A DNA stretch of 64,000 nucleotides from Mycolicibacterium crocinum (GTDB lineage Bacteria > Actinomycetota > Actinomycetes > Mycobacteriales > Mycobacteriaceae), in contig NZ_CP092362.2 in NCBI RefSeq assembly GCF_022370635.2, positions 3,782,001 to 3,846,000 on the forward strand, in the 5' to 3' direction. Below the pieces are notes generated by a model that was not told the DNA's origin, made no database searches, and was given only the letters and a program-made list of their open reading frames with translations. Positions 1 to 13,739 of the stretch are shown here, one piece after another. Both the position numbers and the translations under genes were made by a program. Every line of letters begins with the position of its first letter. Within the stretch, counting starts at the first letter, position 1.

Positions 1-250
1 GCGCAGCCGCCCAGTAATAAGTGTTCACCGGGTTGGGGTCGAACGCGTAGTAGGTTTAACCCGGCCGCAGTTCCCGGAACTCCGAGGCCGGCCGTCCGGT
101 CAGCGCGGCACCGGCCTGGATCAGCTCGGCGCGGACAGCGTCGGTCATCGGCAGGTTCACTACGGAATCGTCGGGGCACGCGTGCCCCGCAGGGCTGAAG
201 GTCATGGCCGCCACAATGACGCCCATCGCGGCTGTGGTCTTGGTGATCAT
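1..250 (-). pseudogene. small secreted protein gene interrupted by an in-frame stop (runs off the left edge)
   Basis: The gene starts at an ATG (250) preceded by a GGAAG ribosome-binding site. It begins MITKTTAAMGVIVAAMTF and has a signal peptide ending near GHA-C. Translation stops at TAA (58-56), but the same frame stays open to the window edge and reads TYYAFDPNPVNTYYWAAA. That stretch has the Tyr/Trp-rich look of small mycobacterial secreted proteins. The simplest reading is one gene of which the 3' part lies beyond the window, broken by one nonsense codon. I do not recognise a function. A short functional 64-residue product, a sequencing error, or chance continuation of the frame remain possible. 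A TTG at 289 could extend the N terminus, but the ATG start fits a signal peptide better. Confidence 0.5.
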
Positions 251-300
251 GTCGGCAAGCTTCCGGCGGAGGCCTTGGAGGATTCTCAAAGGATCTCTCG

Positions 301-1182
301 GTGTCGTTGACAGCCGGACGGCCAGTACCGGATGGTCGACCCATGACAGCTGCTCGCGGCGGACACCGGGTGTGGCTGGTCGCCGGTATCGCGCTGTTCG
401 GCACGCTGGCGCTAGCCGCGGGAATCGTCATCGGCACGCACGTGCCGCGTCGCGCGCCGGACGACTCGCTGGCCGCCGCTTTCGCTCGCCTGCAAGCGTC
501 GCTGCATGCGACGGTCGGCATCGCGATCGGTCCCGTCGGTAGTGGTCAGGAACCGCTGGTATTGGGTGACTTTCGCAGTGGGGCAGCGTGGTCGACGATC
601 AAGGTCCCGCTGGTCATCGCGGCGTTGCGTGCCGAGAATCCGCCCGTCGTGACGCCCGCGATGACCGCCGCGATCACCGAATCCGACAATGCGGCAGCGG
701 AATCCTTATGGACCGGGCTCGGTGATCCCACCGGGGCCGCGCAGGCGGTGGACGCGGTGCTGCGGCAGGCGGGTGATCCGACCTCGGTTGAGTCGCGACG
801 AATCCGGCCGGAGTTCAGCGCTTTCGGCCAGACGGAGTGGGCGTTGGCCGATCAGGTCCGGTTCGTCTCGGCGGCGTGGTGTGACAGGGCGAACGCTCCG
901 GTCTTCGCGTTGATGGGGCAGGTCGATGCCGCGCAGCGTTGGGGTATCGGGGTGGTCGACGGTGCCCGGTTCAAGGGTGGCTGGGGTCCGTCGGTGACCG
1001 GCGGTTACCTGGTGCGCCAAGTGGGGGTGCTGGTCACACCCGCTGGAGCAACCGCGATTGCACTTGCCGCACACCCGGATTCGGGTCGGTTCGAAGACGG
1101 TACCGCCGACCTGTCGACGATCGCCGACTGGCTGATGTCGCGTCGCGCGGCGCTGCCCACCGGCAGCTGCGCCTCACCATAG
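301..1182 (+). CDS. beta-lactamase/penicillin-binding-like serine hydrolase with N-terminal membrane anchor
   Basis: The 293-residue protein has a hydrophobic segment at about 24-46 (signal anchor or signal peptide) followed by an extracytoplasmic domain. The motif STIK (98-101) fits the SxxK nucleophile of class A beta-lactamases and PBPs, and SDN (128-130) is their second motif. A later KGG within FKGGWGPS may stand in for the KTG box. The GTG start at 301 has a good AAAGGA Shine-Dalgarno 7 bases upstream; an ATG at 343 is the alternative. The imperfect third box makes true beta-lactamase activity uncertain, and a cell-wall peptidase or penicillin-sensing role is equally possible. The stop overlaps the convergent kinase gene by 9 bases. 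Confidence 0.65.
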   Translation: MSLTAGRPVPDGRPMTAARGGHRVWLVAGIALFGTLALAAGIVIGTHVPRRAPDDSLAAAFARLQASLHATVGIAIGPVGSGQEPLVLGDFRSGAAWSTIKVPLVIAALRAENPPVVTPAMTAAITESDNAAAESLWTGLGDPTGAAQAVDAVLRQAGDPTSVESRRIRPEFSAFGQTEWALADQVRFVSAAWCDRANAPVFALMGQVDAAQRWGIGVVDGARFKGGWGPSVTGGYLVRQVGVLVTPAGATAIALAAHPDSGRFEDGTADLSTIADWLMSRRAALPTGSCASP

Positions 1183-2544
1183 GTAAACGCGGGCGTTGTT
1201 TCCGCCGGTACAGGTGATCCAGTTGTCGCCCGGGTACTGCTGGCATTGCACGACGAAGTTCGAGCCATTGCACTGCGCGCCGGGCACGCTGCGGCAGTCG
1301 ACCGCACCCGGCGCCGACACCGCCCGAGGGATGCCATTGGCGTTGCCGTACTGAGCCCAGTACGACGTCAGCACACTCTTGGTGAAAAGGCATGTGGTTT
1401 CGGCGGTTCCGCGCCCGGCGTGGGTGCCGAACCCGCCGGCATTCGGCAACGTGAACCCGTCGTCGCACGACTGGTGCAGGGCGCTCTGGTCCGGTCCGGG
1501 CACCACCTCGGCGGTCTTGGCGACCGGACCCATCGCCTGCCCCGAATTGTCCCGGGCCAGCAGCCCGATGATCACGCCGATGCCAGCCAGAATCAGCGCG
1601 GCCGCAACGGCGATCGCGGTCGGCAGCAGCCAGGAGCGACGCCCGCGCTCCGGCGTGGTCGTGGTGGTCGCTTCGGCCGAAGGCGGCGAGGTAGCCGTCG
1701 GCGTCGTGTGCGGCGCGGTCACCGCGTACTGCAGGGCGCGCTGGGCCGCGCGGCCGAGACCACCCGCGGTTCCATACCGATCGTCGGGATCCTTGGCCAT
1801 TCCGCGCGCGACCACGTCGTCGAACGCCGCGGGGATCCGCGGGTTCACCGTCGACGGCCGTGGCGGCGACGCCGTGAGGTGCGCCCCGACCTGACTTTCG
1901 AGGCTGTCGCCGGGAAACGGTGTCTCGCCCGTCAGCATCTCGTACATCACGCAGGTCAGCGCGTAGACGTCGACAGCGGGGGTGGCCGGTTCGCCGTTGA
2001 ACCGCTCGGGCGCCATGTATTTCAGGGTGCCGATCTGGCTGCCGGCCTCGGTGAGCCGAGTGGCGCCCTTCGTCTCGGCGATGCCGAAGTCGACCAGGTA
2101 GGCGAAATCGGCCGGGGTGACGATGATGTTCTCCGGCTTGACATCCCGGTGGATCAGGCCGGCAGCGTGCGCGGCATCCAGAGCGGCGGCCATCTGCGTG
2201 ACGATGCCGACTGCCCGCGCGGGCGCCAGCGGCCCCTCTGCGATCAGCTCCGCCAGGGTGTGCCCCTGCACCAAACGCATGTCGATGTAGAGCCTGCCGT
2301 CGATCTCGCCCCAGTCGTGGATCGGAATGACATGCGGTTCTTGCAGAATGGCCGCGGCTTGAGATTCCCGCTGAAACCGGGCACGAAAAGCCGGATCGTG
2401 AGAAACCCCGTCGGACAGGATCTTCAACGCGACGGTACGGCCCTTGACGGTGTCATAGGCCTCGTACACCTCGCCCATGCCGCCGCGGCCGAGCAAACGC
2501 GTGATCGTGTACGTGCCGAACGACGTGCCATCGCGCGGTTCCAC
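1174..2544 (-). CDS. transmembrane receptor-type serine/threonine protein kinase (Pkn family)
   Basis: The 456-residue protein has a complete Hanks-type kinase domain: glycine loop LGRGGMGEV (18-26), catalytic Lys41 in VALKIL, HRDVKPEN with Asp134, DFG at 152-154 and APE at 178-180. A Thr/Pro-rich juxtamembrane linker (about 275-300) leads to one membrane helix at about 305-330. The extracytoplasmic C-terminal part, about 125 residues, has six cysteines (360, 385, 417, 425, 434, 445), suggesting three disulfides. This is the PknE/F/H-like architecture, with the outer domain presumably sensing a ligand. The start is GTG. The exact pkn letter cannot be assigned from sequence alone. It converges with a beta-lactamase-like gene that also acts outside the membrane. 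Confidence 0.9.
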   Translation of the reverse strand: MEPRDGTSFGTYTITRLLGRGGMGEVYEAYDTVKGRTVALKILSDGVSHDPAFRARFQRESQAAAILQEPHVIPIHDWGEIDGRLYIDMRLVQGHTLAELIAEGPLAPARAVGIVTQMAAALDAAHAAGLIHRDVKPENIIVTPADFAYLVDFGIAETKGATRLTEAGSQIGTLKYMAPERFNGEPATPAVDVYALTCVMYEMLTGETPFPGDSLESQVGAHLTASPPRPSTVNPRIPAAFDDVVARGMAKDPDDRYGTAGGLGRAAQRALQYAVTAPHTTPTATSPPSAEATTTTTPERGRRSWLLPTAIAVAAALILAGIGVIIGLLARDNSGQAMGPVAKTAEVVPGPDQSALHQSCDDGFTLPNAGGFGTHAGRGTAETTCLFTKSVLTSYWAQYGNANGIPRAVSAPGAVDCRSVPGAQCNGSNFVVQCQQYPGDNWITCTGGNNARVYLW

Positions 2545-2631
2545 AGACGCAGTATGTCCTGACGGACCGTTCTTTGCCGCGGTAATCGGACCTGCGGTTT
2601 CCTACGCGACACGTCCGGTGAGCTCGCCACG

Positions 2632-4101
2632 CTAGCCGGAGTGCGCGGGCGGCTTGTCCTCGTGCAGCAGCTCGGCGTGCATGTCCTCAAGCGAGACACC
2701 CTTGGTCTCCTGGACCCACTTCCACACGAACAATCCCGACAGCACCGCGCACAGCCCATAGAAGCCGTACGCCAGGCCCAGGTGGTTGCGCAGACCGGGG
2801 AACGTGACGGTGATCAACCAGTTCGCCGCCCACTGCCCCGCCGCGGCCAGGCCGAGCGCGGCCGCACGGATGCGGTTCGGGAACATCTCACCGAGCAGCA
2901 CCCAGACGACCGGCCCCCAGGACATGCCGAACGCCACCACGAAGAGGTTCGCAGCGATCAACGCGATGACCCCGGATGCGCCCGGCAGGTTGGGCTTTCC
3001 GTCGACGAGAGTCGCGTTGGCGAAGATGACCGCCATCGTGATGAGCGTGACGGCCATGCCCGACGAACCGATCAGCAGCAGCGGCTTGCGCCCGATCTTG
3101 TCGATCAACGCGATGGCGATCAGCGTGGTCGCCACGTTCACCACCGAGGTGATCACGGTGTAGATGGCCGACTGGTCGGCGTCGAATCCGACGGCCTGCC
3201 ACAGCACATTCGAGTAGTAGAAGATCACGTTGATCCCGACGAACTGCTGGAAGATCGACAGTCCCAAGCCAACCCACACGATGCCGTACAGCCCGCCGGT
3301 GGGCTTGCGCAGATCCCGCCACGACGGCTTGTCCTCGCGCTCGAGCGTCTCGCGGATGCGGCTGATGGTGATCTCGAGGTTCTTCTCACCCAGCAGCATG
3401 GTCAGCACGCGGCGCGCCTCGGGAATCTTGTGGCTGGCCACCAGATACCGCGGGGATTCCGGAATCGTGAACGCCAACGCCCCGTAGAGGATCGCAGGCG
3501 CGGCCATCGCCAGGAACATCCATCGCCACGCGTCGAGCCCGAGCGCCAGTTCCTTGTTCGGGCCACCGGCGGCGTGCTGGAGAAGCCAGTTCACCGCGAA
3601 CGACAAGAAGATGCCGGACACGATGGCCAGTTGCTGCAGGGAGCCGAGCCGGCCGCGGATGCGCGGCGGGGAGGTTTCGGCGATGTAGGCCGGGGCGATC
3701 ACCGAGGCGATGCCGACGCCGATACCACCGACGATCCGGAAGATGACGACGGTCGCGACGTTGGGCGCCAGGCCCGTGCCGATGGCGCTGATGAGGAAGA
3801 ACACCGCCGCGATCTTCATGACCGAGATGCGGCCGATGCGGTCGGCGATCCGGCCTGCGGACATCGCACCGGCGGCGGCGCCGAGCAACGCCGACGCGAC
3901 GGCGAAGCCGAGCTCGGCGTTACCGATGCCGAAGTCTTCCTGGATCGAGTCGACGGCGCCGTTGATCACCGCACTGTCGTAGCCGAACAGCAGACCGCCC
4001 AGGGCGGCCACCGAGGCTATCCGTACCGCCGTACCACCCGACGAGAATTCGGCATCCTCTAATCCCGTGGGTGAGTCGCTGGTGGGTCCTTGGCCGGCCA
4101 T
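2632..4101 (-). CDS. glcP: major facilitator superfamily sugar (glucose) permease
   Basis: The 489-residue protein has about 12 hydrophobic helices and sugar-porter signatures: GRIADRIGR in loop 2-3, PESPRYL after helix 6, and a C-terminal QETKG in place of the usual PETKG. It belongs to the sugar porter family, importing a hexose probably with a proton. From memory, M. smegmatis has its glucose permease GlcP a few genes from metH, as here, and this supports the symbol. The chosen ATG (4101) begins MAGQGPTSD; an upstream in-frame start exists but would add only a non-conserved tail. Neighbouring gnd, zwf and HAD phosphatase genes fit a glucose-use context. Confidence 0.8.
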   Translation of the reverse strand: MAGQGPTSDSPTGLEDAEFSSGGTAVRIASVAALGGLLFGYDSAVINGAVDSIQEDFGIGNAELGFAVASALLGAAAGAMSAGRIADRIGRISVMKIAAVFFLISAIGTGLAPNVATVVIFRIVGGIGVGIASVIAPAYIAETSPPRIRGRLGSLQQLAIVSGIFLSFAVNWLLQHAAGGPNKELALGLDAWRWMFLAMAAPAILYGALAFTIPESPRYLVASHKIPEARRVLTMLLGEKNLEITISRIRETLEREDKPSWRDLRKPTGGLYGIVWVGLGLSIFQQFVGINVIFYYSNVLWQAVGFDADQSAIYTVITSVVNVATTLIAIALIDKIGRKPLLLIGSSGMAVTLITMAVIFANATLVDGKPNLPGASGVIALIAANLFVVAFGMSWGPVVWVLLGEMFPNRIRAAALGLAAAGQWAANWLITVTFPGLRNHLGLAYGFYGLCAVLSGLFVWKWVQETKGVSLEDMHAELLHEDKPPAHSG

Positions 4102-4188
4102 GAGGCGTCCTTTCCGCAGCACTGCGAAACCTGGTGGCAACTACGATTGCACAGTCGCAGCCGCCCCACGCCGATATCGGTCAGCCGT

Positions 4189-4872
4189 TCACGCTGAGCG
4201 CTCGCGCAGCCCCAACTGCAGCTCTGTGTAGATCTGTCGCAGCTGCGGGATGCCCAAGCCGGCGAGTGACGAAACGTGGCGGCGACGGACGCTGCCCGGC
4301 ACCTCGACCTCGTTGGGCACCACCAGCACTGGGCAGCCCGCCGCTTCGGCGGCCGCCGTGCCGGTGGTCGAATCCTCGATCGCCAGACAATCCTCGGCGC
4401 TCACGCCGAGCAGTTCGGCCGCGCGCAGGTAGACATCCGGCGCGGGTTTGCCCTCGGGCACCTCGTCACCGCAGACGGTGACTGAAAAGTAATGCCGGCC
4501 AATGCTATTGAGCGCGTTCTCGGTCAGCCCCCGGCGGGTGTTGGTCACCAGTGCCATCGGCACGCCCGCGGCCAGCAGCGCGTCGAGCATTTCCTGAGCG
4601 CCCGGACACCACGGCAGCCCGGTGGTGAACAGTTCTCCGACATAGTCGTGCATCCAGTCGGCAACCTCGGCCATGTGTTCCGGGTCGGGCTCCAGACCGA
4701 GGTCGGCGAACACGATGCGGATCACCCCGTCGGCTGAACCGCCCACCGTGGCGTCGCGGACTTCGGGTGGCAATACCCGGCCGTGACGGGAGTACAGCTC
4801 GTTGATCGCGACATCCCACAGCTTTTCGGAGTCGACGAGAGTGCCGTCCATGTCCCACAAGACCGCTCGCAC
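4189..4872 (-). CDS. HAD-superfamily hydrolase, phosphoglycolate/sugar-phosphatase-like
   Basis: The 227-residue cytosolic protein has the HAD motifs: DMDGTLVDSE (7-16, nucleophile Asp7 and general acid Asp9), motif II VTNT, the lysine in EGKPAPDVYL and the motif III/IV region IEDSTTGTAAAEAAG. This is the subfamily I helical-cap type found in beta-phosphoglucomutases and small-molecule phosphatases. The substrate is unknown. Translation begins at GTG (4872). It is divergent from gnd, 77 bases away, and lies beside the glucose permease, so a sugar-phosphate substrate is a reasonable guess only. Confidence 0.8.
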   Translation of the reverse strand: MRAVLWDMDGTLVDSEKLWDVAINELYSRHGRVLPPEVRDATVGGSADGVIRIVFADLGLEPDPEHMAEVADWMHDYVGELFTTGLPWCPGAQEMLDALLAAGVPMALVTNTRRGLTENALNSIGRHYFSVTVCGDEVPEGKPAPDVYLRAAELLGVSAEDCLAIEDSTTGTAAAEAAGCPVLVVPNEVEVPGSVRRRHVSSLAGLGIPQLRQIYTELQLGLRERSA

Positions 4873-4949
4873 GCCACCGATTGTGCCATGGCAGCGGCGA
4901 TGACTTCGAATCCGGCGAGTTTGCTGCGCCGGATCACTAGGGTGGCGCT

Positions 4950-5963
4950 ATGCAACTGGGAATGGTCGGCTTGGGGCGTATGGGAGCGAGTCTGGTTCGG
5001 CGGCTGATGCGGGGCGGCCATAGTTGCGTTGTCTACGACGTGAACCCGGCCGCGGTCAGCCAGTTGGAAGCCGAAGGCGCCACCGGCGCGGCCAGCCTCG
5101 AGGAATTCGTCGCACATCTCGATGGCCCGCGGGCGATCTGGCTGATGCTGCCGGCCGCAATCGTCGACTCGACCCTGGACGCCCTCGTCCCGCTGCTGTC
5201 GGGCGGGGATACCGTGATCGACGGGGGTAACTCGTACTACCGCGACGACATCACCCGCGCTCAGAAGCTCGCCGAAAGTGATCTGCATTACGTCGATTGC
5301 GGCACCAGTGGCGGCGTGTGGGGGCTGGACCGCGGCTACTGCTTGATGATCGGCGGCGAGACGGACGTGGTCGCGCGCCTCGATCCGATCTTCAAGACCA
5401 TCGCACCGGGCGTCGGTACCGCCGAACCCACCCCGAGCCGGCCGGCGGACGCCCCCGGAACCGCACCGGAGGGCTACCTGCACTGCGGACCCAACGGCGC
5501 CGGGCACTTCGTGAAGATGGTTCACAACGGTGTGGAGTACGGGATGATGGCGGCGATCGCCGAAGGGCTGAGCATCATCAAGCACGCCAACGCGGGCACG
5601 GTCGATCGCGTGGTCGATGCCGAGACCACTCCCCTGCGCGATCCGTGGGCCTACCAGTACGACATCAACGTCGGCGAGGTCGCCGAAGTCTGGCGCCGCG
5701 GGTCGGTGGTCGGCTCCTGGTTGGTGGACCTGACCGCGGACGCGTTCGCCGCGTCGCCCGACCTCGCCCAGTTCTCCGGGCGGGTATCGGATTCCGGTGA
5801 GGGACGGTGGACGGTGCTGGCCGCAGTGGACGAAGGCGTTCCGGCCCCGGTCATCACGACCGCGCTCTACGAGCGTTTCCAATCCCGACAGCTCGGCGAG
5901 TTCACCGACCAGATCTGTTCGGCGATGCGCAGCGAGTTCGGCGGCCACGCGGAGAAGAAGTGA
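4950..5963 (+). CDS. gnd: 6-phosphogluconate dehydrogenase, decarboxylating (short NAD-type)
   Basis: The 337-residue cytosolic enzyme oxidises 6-phosphogluconate to ribulose 5-phosphate and CO2 in the pentose phosphate pathway. It shows the dinucleotide fold GLGRMGASL at residues 7-15, GGNSYYRDD, the substrate motif DCGTSGGVWG and the catalytic stretch GHFVKMVHNGVEYGMM. The length and an acidic residue after the second strand (VYDVNP) suggest the short GndA-like subfamily, which usually prefers NAD over NADP; that preference is inferred. The stop overlaps the ATG of zwf (TGATG), so the two are translationally coupled. The pairing recalls gnd2-zwf1 of M. tuberculosis. Confidence 0.92.
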   Translation: MQLGMVGLGRMGASLVRRLMRGGHSCVVYDVNPAAVSQLEAEGATGAASLEEFVAHLDGPRAIWLMLPAAIVDSTLDALVPLLSGGDTVIDGGNSYYRDDITRAQKLAESDLHYVDCGTSGGVWGLDRGYCLMIGGETDVVARLDPIFKTIAPGVGTAEPTPSRPADAPGTAPEGYLHCGPNGAGHFVKMVHNGVEYGMMAAIAEGLSIIKHANAGTVDRVVDAETTPLRDPWAYQYDINVGEVAEVWRRGSVVGSWLVDLTADAFAASPDLAQFSGRVSDSGEGRWTVLAAVDEGVPAPVITTALYERFQSRQLGEFTDQICSAMRSEFGGHAEKK

Positions 5964-7354
5964 TGCCGGTGAACGCTTCTGCCGCAGATGTTTTGGTGAT
6001 CTTCGGCATCACCGGGGACCTGGCCAGGAAGATGACGTTCCGGTCGCTGTACCGCCTGGAGCGGCGCGGTCTGCTCGACTGCCCGATCGTCGGCGTCGCG
6101 CTGGACGACTGGTCCGCCGACACCCTGCGCGAGCATGCCCGGGCCGCCATCGAGGCCACCGGCGAACCGGTGGACGACGACGTCTTCGCCCGGTTCGCTG
6201 CTCGGTTGTCCATGGTGTCCGGCGATTTCGCCGATGCTGGGACCTATCAGAAGGTCGCCGCAGCCATCAGTGGACGCAGCAACCCGGTGTTCTATTTGGA
6301 GATCCCGCCCTCGCTGTTCGGCCGGGCCGTGGACGGCCTCGCCGGCGCCGGCCTGACCGGGAACGCCCGGGTCGTGGTGGAAAAGCCGTTCGGACATGAT
6401 CTTTCGTCGGCCAAGGCGCTCAACGACCAGTTGAGTGCTCACTTGCAGGAGTGGCAGATCTACCGCATCGACCACTTCCTGGGTAAAGAGCCGGCGATGG
6501 ACATCCGCTATATCCGGTTCTCGAATTCGATCATCGAGCCGCTGTGGAATCGCGACCGCATCGAGGCCGTGCAGATCACGATGGCCGAAAATTTCGGGGT
6601 GGAGGACCGCGGCCACTTCTACGACCCGGTCGGGGCGCTGCGCGACGTCGTGCAGAACCATCTGCTGCAGTTGATCGGGCTGATCGCCGCCGAACCGTCC
6701 AGTGGCGGCCCGGACGGCTTCCGCGACAAGCGGGTCGAGTTGTTCAAAAGCATTCGTCCGGCCGACCCCAAGCACTATGTCCGCGGCCAGTACGCCGGGT
6801 ACCTGGCGGTCGACGGTGTCGCGCCCGACTCGCAGACCGAGACCTTCACGGCGCTGAAGCTGTACATCGACAACTGGCGTTGGTCGGGTGTGCCCTTCTT
6901 CATCCGGGCAGGCAAGGCTCTGCCGGTGCGCGCCACCGAGATTCGGGTGATCTTCAAGCGCCCGCCGGAGCTGCCGTTTTTGCCGAAGATCCACGAACAG
7001 AACGAGCTGATCTTCCGGGTCGACCCGAACCCCGGCGTGGACCTGGTGCTGCAGGCCAAGGAATCCGGCGCCGACACCACCCGCGCCGTCAACCTCTGCT
7101 TGGTGTTTGCCGACGAAATGGCCGAAGCTCCCGAACCGTACGAACGCCTGCTGGGCGACGCCATGCACGGTGACTCGAGCCAGTTCATCCGCGAGGACGG
7201 CGTGGAGGAAACCTGGCGGATCGTGCAGCCGCTGCTTGATTCACCGCCGCCGGTGGAGGTCTACGAGCGGGGCTCGTGGGGACCGTCGGGAGCCGACAAA
7301 CTCGTCGCCGGATATCCGGGCTGGCGTCAGCCCTGGCTGCCCGCCCACCAGTGA
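5963..7354 (+). CDS. zwf: glucose-6-phosphate 1-dehydrogenase
   Basis: The 463-residue enzyme catalyses the first oxidative step of the pentose phosphate pathway, glucose 6-phosphate to 6-phosphogluconolactone. Visible signatures are the nucleotide-binding FGITGDLARKM near the N terminus and the active-site motif YRIDHFLGKEP, which holds the catalytic His and Lys. The ATG at 5963 overlaps the gnd stop by one base; a longer frame upstream lies inside gnd and is unlikely to be used. The 3' end overlaps the GTG of the next gene (GTGA), giving a three-gene coupled unit. No lactonase gene is seen in the unit. Confidence 0.95.
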   Translation: MPVNASAADVLVIFGITGDLARKMTFRSLYRLERRGLLDCPIVGVALDDWSADTLREHARAAIEATGEPVDDDVFARFAARLSMVSGDFADAGTYQKVAAAISGRSNPVFYLEIPPSLFGRAVDGLAGAGLTGNARVVVEKPFGHDLSSAKALNDQLSAHLQEWQIYRIDHFLGKEPAMDIRYIRFSNSIIEPLWNRDRIEAVQITMAENFGVEDRGHFYDPVGALRDVVQNHLLQLIGLIAAEPSSGGPDGFRDKRVELFKSIRPADPKHYVRGQYAGYLAVDGVAPDSQTETFTALKLYIDNWRWSGVPFFIRAGKALPVRATEIRVIFKRPPELPFLPKIHEQNELIFRVDPNPGVDLVLQAKESGADTTRAVNLCLVFADEMAEAPEPYERLLGDAMHGDSSQFIREDGVEETWRIVQPLLDSPPPVEVYERGSWGPSGADKLVAGYPGWRQPWLPAHQ

Positions 7355-9998
7355 GCACGGCCGAGCAGAACCGCCTCGACGAGGCCGCACCCTGGCGGCG
7401 TTGGGGAACGTATCTGAGTGAGCGTGCCTGGGGTTCGGTCCGAGAGGACTACAGCGCCGATGGCGATGCCTGGGCGTACTTTCCGTTCGACCATGCGCGC
7501 AGCCGGGCCTACCGGTGGAGCGACGACGGTCTGGCGGGCTGGTGCGATGACGAGCAGACCATCTGCCTCGGCGTGGCCCTGTGGAACGGGCACGACCGCA
7601 TCCTCAAGGAACGGCCCTACGGGGTGGCCAACGAGGAGGGCAACCACGGCGAGGACGTCAAGGATTACTGGTTCTACACCGACAACCTGCCCTCGCACGC
7701 CTATGCGTCCATGGTCTACAAGTACCCGCAGGCCGCTTTCCCCTACGACGATCTGCTGCACACCAATCAGCAGCGCGGTCCCGAGGACGACGAGTACGAA
7801 TTATTCGACGCACTGCGCGAACAATGGCTTCAGCAGCGCTATTTCGATGTCGAGGTGGCCTACGCCAAGGACGGCCCGGAGGACGTCTACTGCCGCATCA
7901 CGGTGACCAATCGCGGGCCGGACGCCGCGCCGATCCACGTGCTGCCGCAGCTGTGGTATCGCAACACCTGGTCGTGGGACCCAGACCAGGAACGGCCGCG
8001 GATCACCGCCTGCGGTGACGGCGCGGCACGCACGTCCCACCCCAGGCTCGGGCAGCGGTGGTTCACGGTCACCGCCTCCGACGGGGAGATTCCGCGACTG
8101 GTGTTCTGCGAGAATGAAACCAACAATCGCCTGTTGTTCTCCTCGCCCAACGCCTCGGCCACCACCAAGGACGGCATCAACGACTTCGTCGTCGAGGGAA
8201 TCGCCGACGCCGTCGACCCGACCGAGGGCAGCAAGGTCGCCGCGATTGTCGCGGCCATCTTGCAACCCGGCGAAACCTCAACGATCACAGTGCATTTCGC
8301 GGCCACCGATACCACGCACCCGCCCGGCCACGCCGACACGGTGCTCGCCGACCGCAAACGTGAGGCCGACGAGTTCTATCACGCCGTCGCGGCAGCGGAC
8401 CTGAGCCAGGACGAGCGGCTCGTCCAACGCCAGGCGTTCGCCGGGCTGCTGTGGTGTAAACAGTTCTACAACTACGCGGTACGCCGCTGGCTCAAGGGCG
8501 ATCCCGACCAACCGGCACCGCCACGGCAACGCTGGGGTGCGCGCAATCACGACTGGCAACACTTCGCAGTCAGCGAGGTCATCCTGATGCCCGACGCGTG
8601 GGAGTACCCGTGGTTTGCGGCCTGGGACTTGGCCTTTCACTGCGTGGCATTGGCGCTCATCGATCCCGAGTTCGCCAAGACCCAGGTCCTGGTGTTGCAC
8701 AACTCGACCGCCCAGCATCCGCACGGCCAGATCCCGGCCTACGAGTGGAAGTTCGGTGACACCAATCCACCCGTGCATGCCTGGGCGGCCTGGCAGGTCT
8801 ACCAACTGGATCAACTACGCACCGGTGTCGGCGATTTCGACTTCCTGGCCAGTGCGTACCGGTCGGCCACCCTGAACGCGATGTGGTGGCTCAACCAGAA
8901 GGACGACACCAACCGCGGCGTGTTCGGCGGCGGCTTCCTCGGCATGGACAACATCGGGGTGTTCGACCGCGACGAGCCGCTGCCCACCGGTGGTCAGCTC
9001 GCCCAGGTCGACGGCACCGCGTGGATGGCGGCACTGATCTTCCATCTGTTGGAGATGGCGATCGAACTGTCGCAGACCGATCCCAGCTACACCGACATGT
9101 TCAGCCGGTGGGTGTGGGATGCATGGCTGGTCGCCAACTCGCTGGAAAAGGGCACCTACCAGGTCAGCTTCTGGAACGACGACACGAACTTCTATCACGA
9201 CGTCATCGAAATGCCCGACGGCACAAGCAGATCGCTGGAGGTGTTCTCCATCCAGGCGATCGTCCCGCTGTTCGCCGCGATTGCCATACCGACCAGCGCG
9301 ACCGAGGTCACCACCATCCTGACGGACTGCCTCGGGGCGCTGGCACGGACCTACGAGCACACCGACGACGATGTTCAGCTCGTGATGACCGGCGGCGACG
9401 GCACCCACTTGATGATCGGCGTCATCCACCGAGACCGCCTCACCCACATCTTGCAGCGGCTGCTGGACCCCGAACAGTTCATGTCTGCCAACGGGATCCG
9501 CTCATTGTCGCGGTTCCATCGCGACCACCCGTACACCTACCACACCGACGGGGCCGATTACGTCGTCGACTATCAGCCGGCCGAATCACGCAGCCGGATG
9601 TTCGGCGGGAACTCCAACTGGCGCGGCCCGATCTGGCTGCCGACCAATTTCCTTCTGGTGCAGGCGCTCAACTCCTATGCCCGATTCCTCGGCGACACCT
9701 ACCGCGTTCCCGATCCGGCGGGGTCGGCCGACGACGTGACCCTGCACGTGGTCGCCGACCGGTTGGCCCGCCAACTGACCGGCCTTCTGGTCCGCGACGA
9801 GAACGGCCGGCGAGCGGTGTTCGGCGACAACGAGTACTTCCAGACTGACCCGCACTGGCGTGATCTGGTCCCGTTCCACGAGTACTTCGATGGCGACACC
9901 GGCCGCGGGCTGGGCGCCAGCCACCAGACCGGCTGGACCGCGACTGTCGCTGTGCTGCTTCAGTTCCGGGGCAGCCTGCACTTCCGAGCGCGGACCGC

Positions 9999-10017
<19 letters not shown>
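7351..10017 (+). CDS. large GH63/MGH1-like glycoside hydrolase (glucosidase)
   Basis: The 888-residue cytosolic protein has no signal peptide. The C-terminal half has the (alpha/alpha)6-barrel signature of GH63 and mannosylglycerate-hydrolase-like enzymes, including FAAWDLAFHCVALALIDPEF and SRMFGGNSNWRGPIWLPTNF. The N-terminal half is probably a beta-rich domain. It is twice the length of mycobacterial glucosylglycerate hydrolases, so the substrate may be a different alpha-glucoside. GTG at 7351 overlaps the zwf stop (GTGA) and fixes the start. Coupling to zwf and gnd suggests that the glucose it releases is fed to the pentose phosphate pathway. The last 19 bases overlap the convergent metH gene. 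Confidence 0.8.
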
Positions 10018-13733
<3,716 letters not shown>

Positions 13734-13739
13734 GTGCAT

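Noticed and set aside
2641..4062. Long open frame on the plus strand opposite the glucose permease
   Set aside because: It is a high-GC antisense frame, rich in Arg, Gln and His, without motif or start signal. Many similar shadows lie opposite real genes here.
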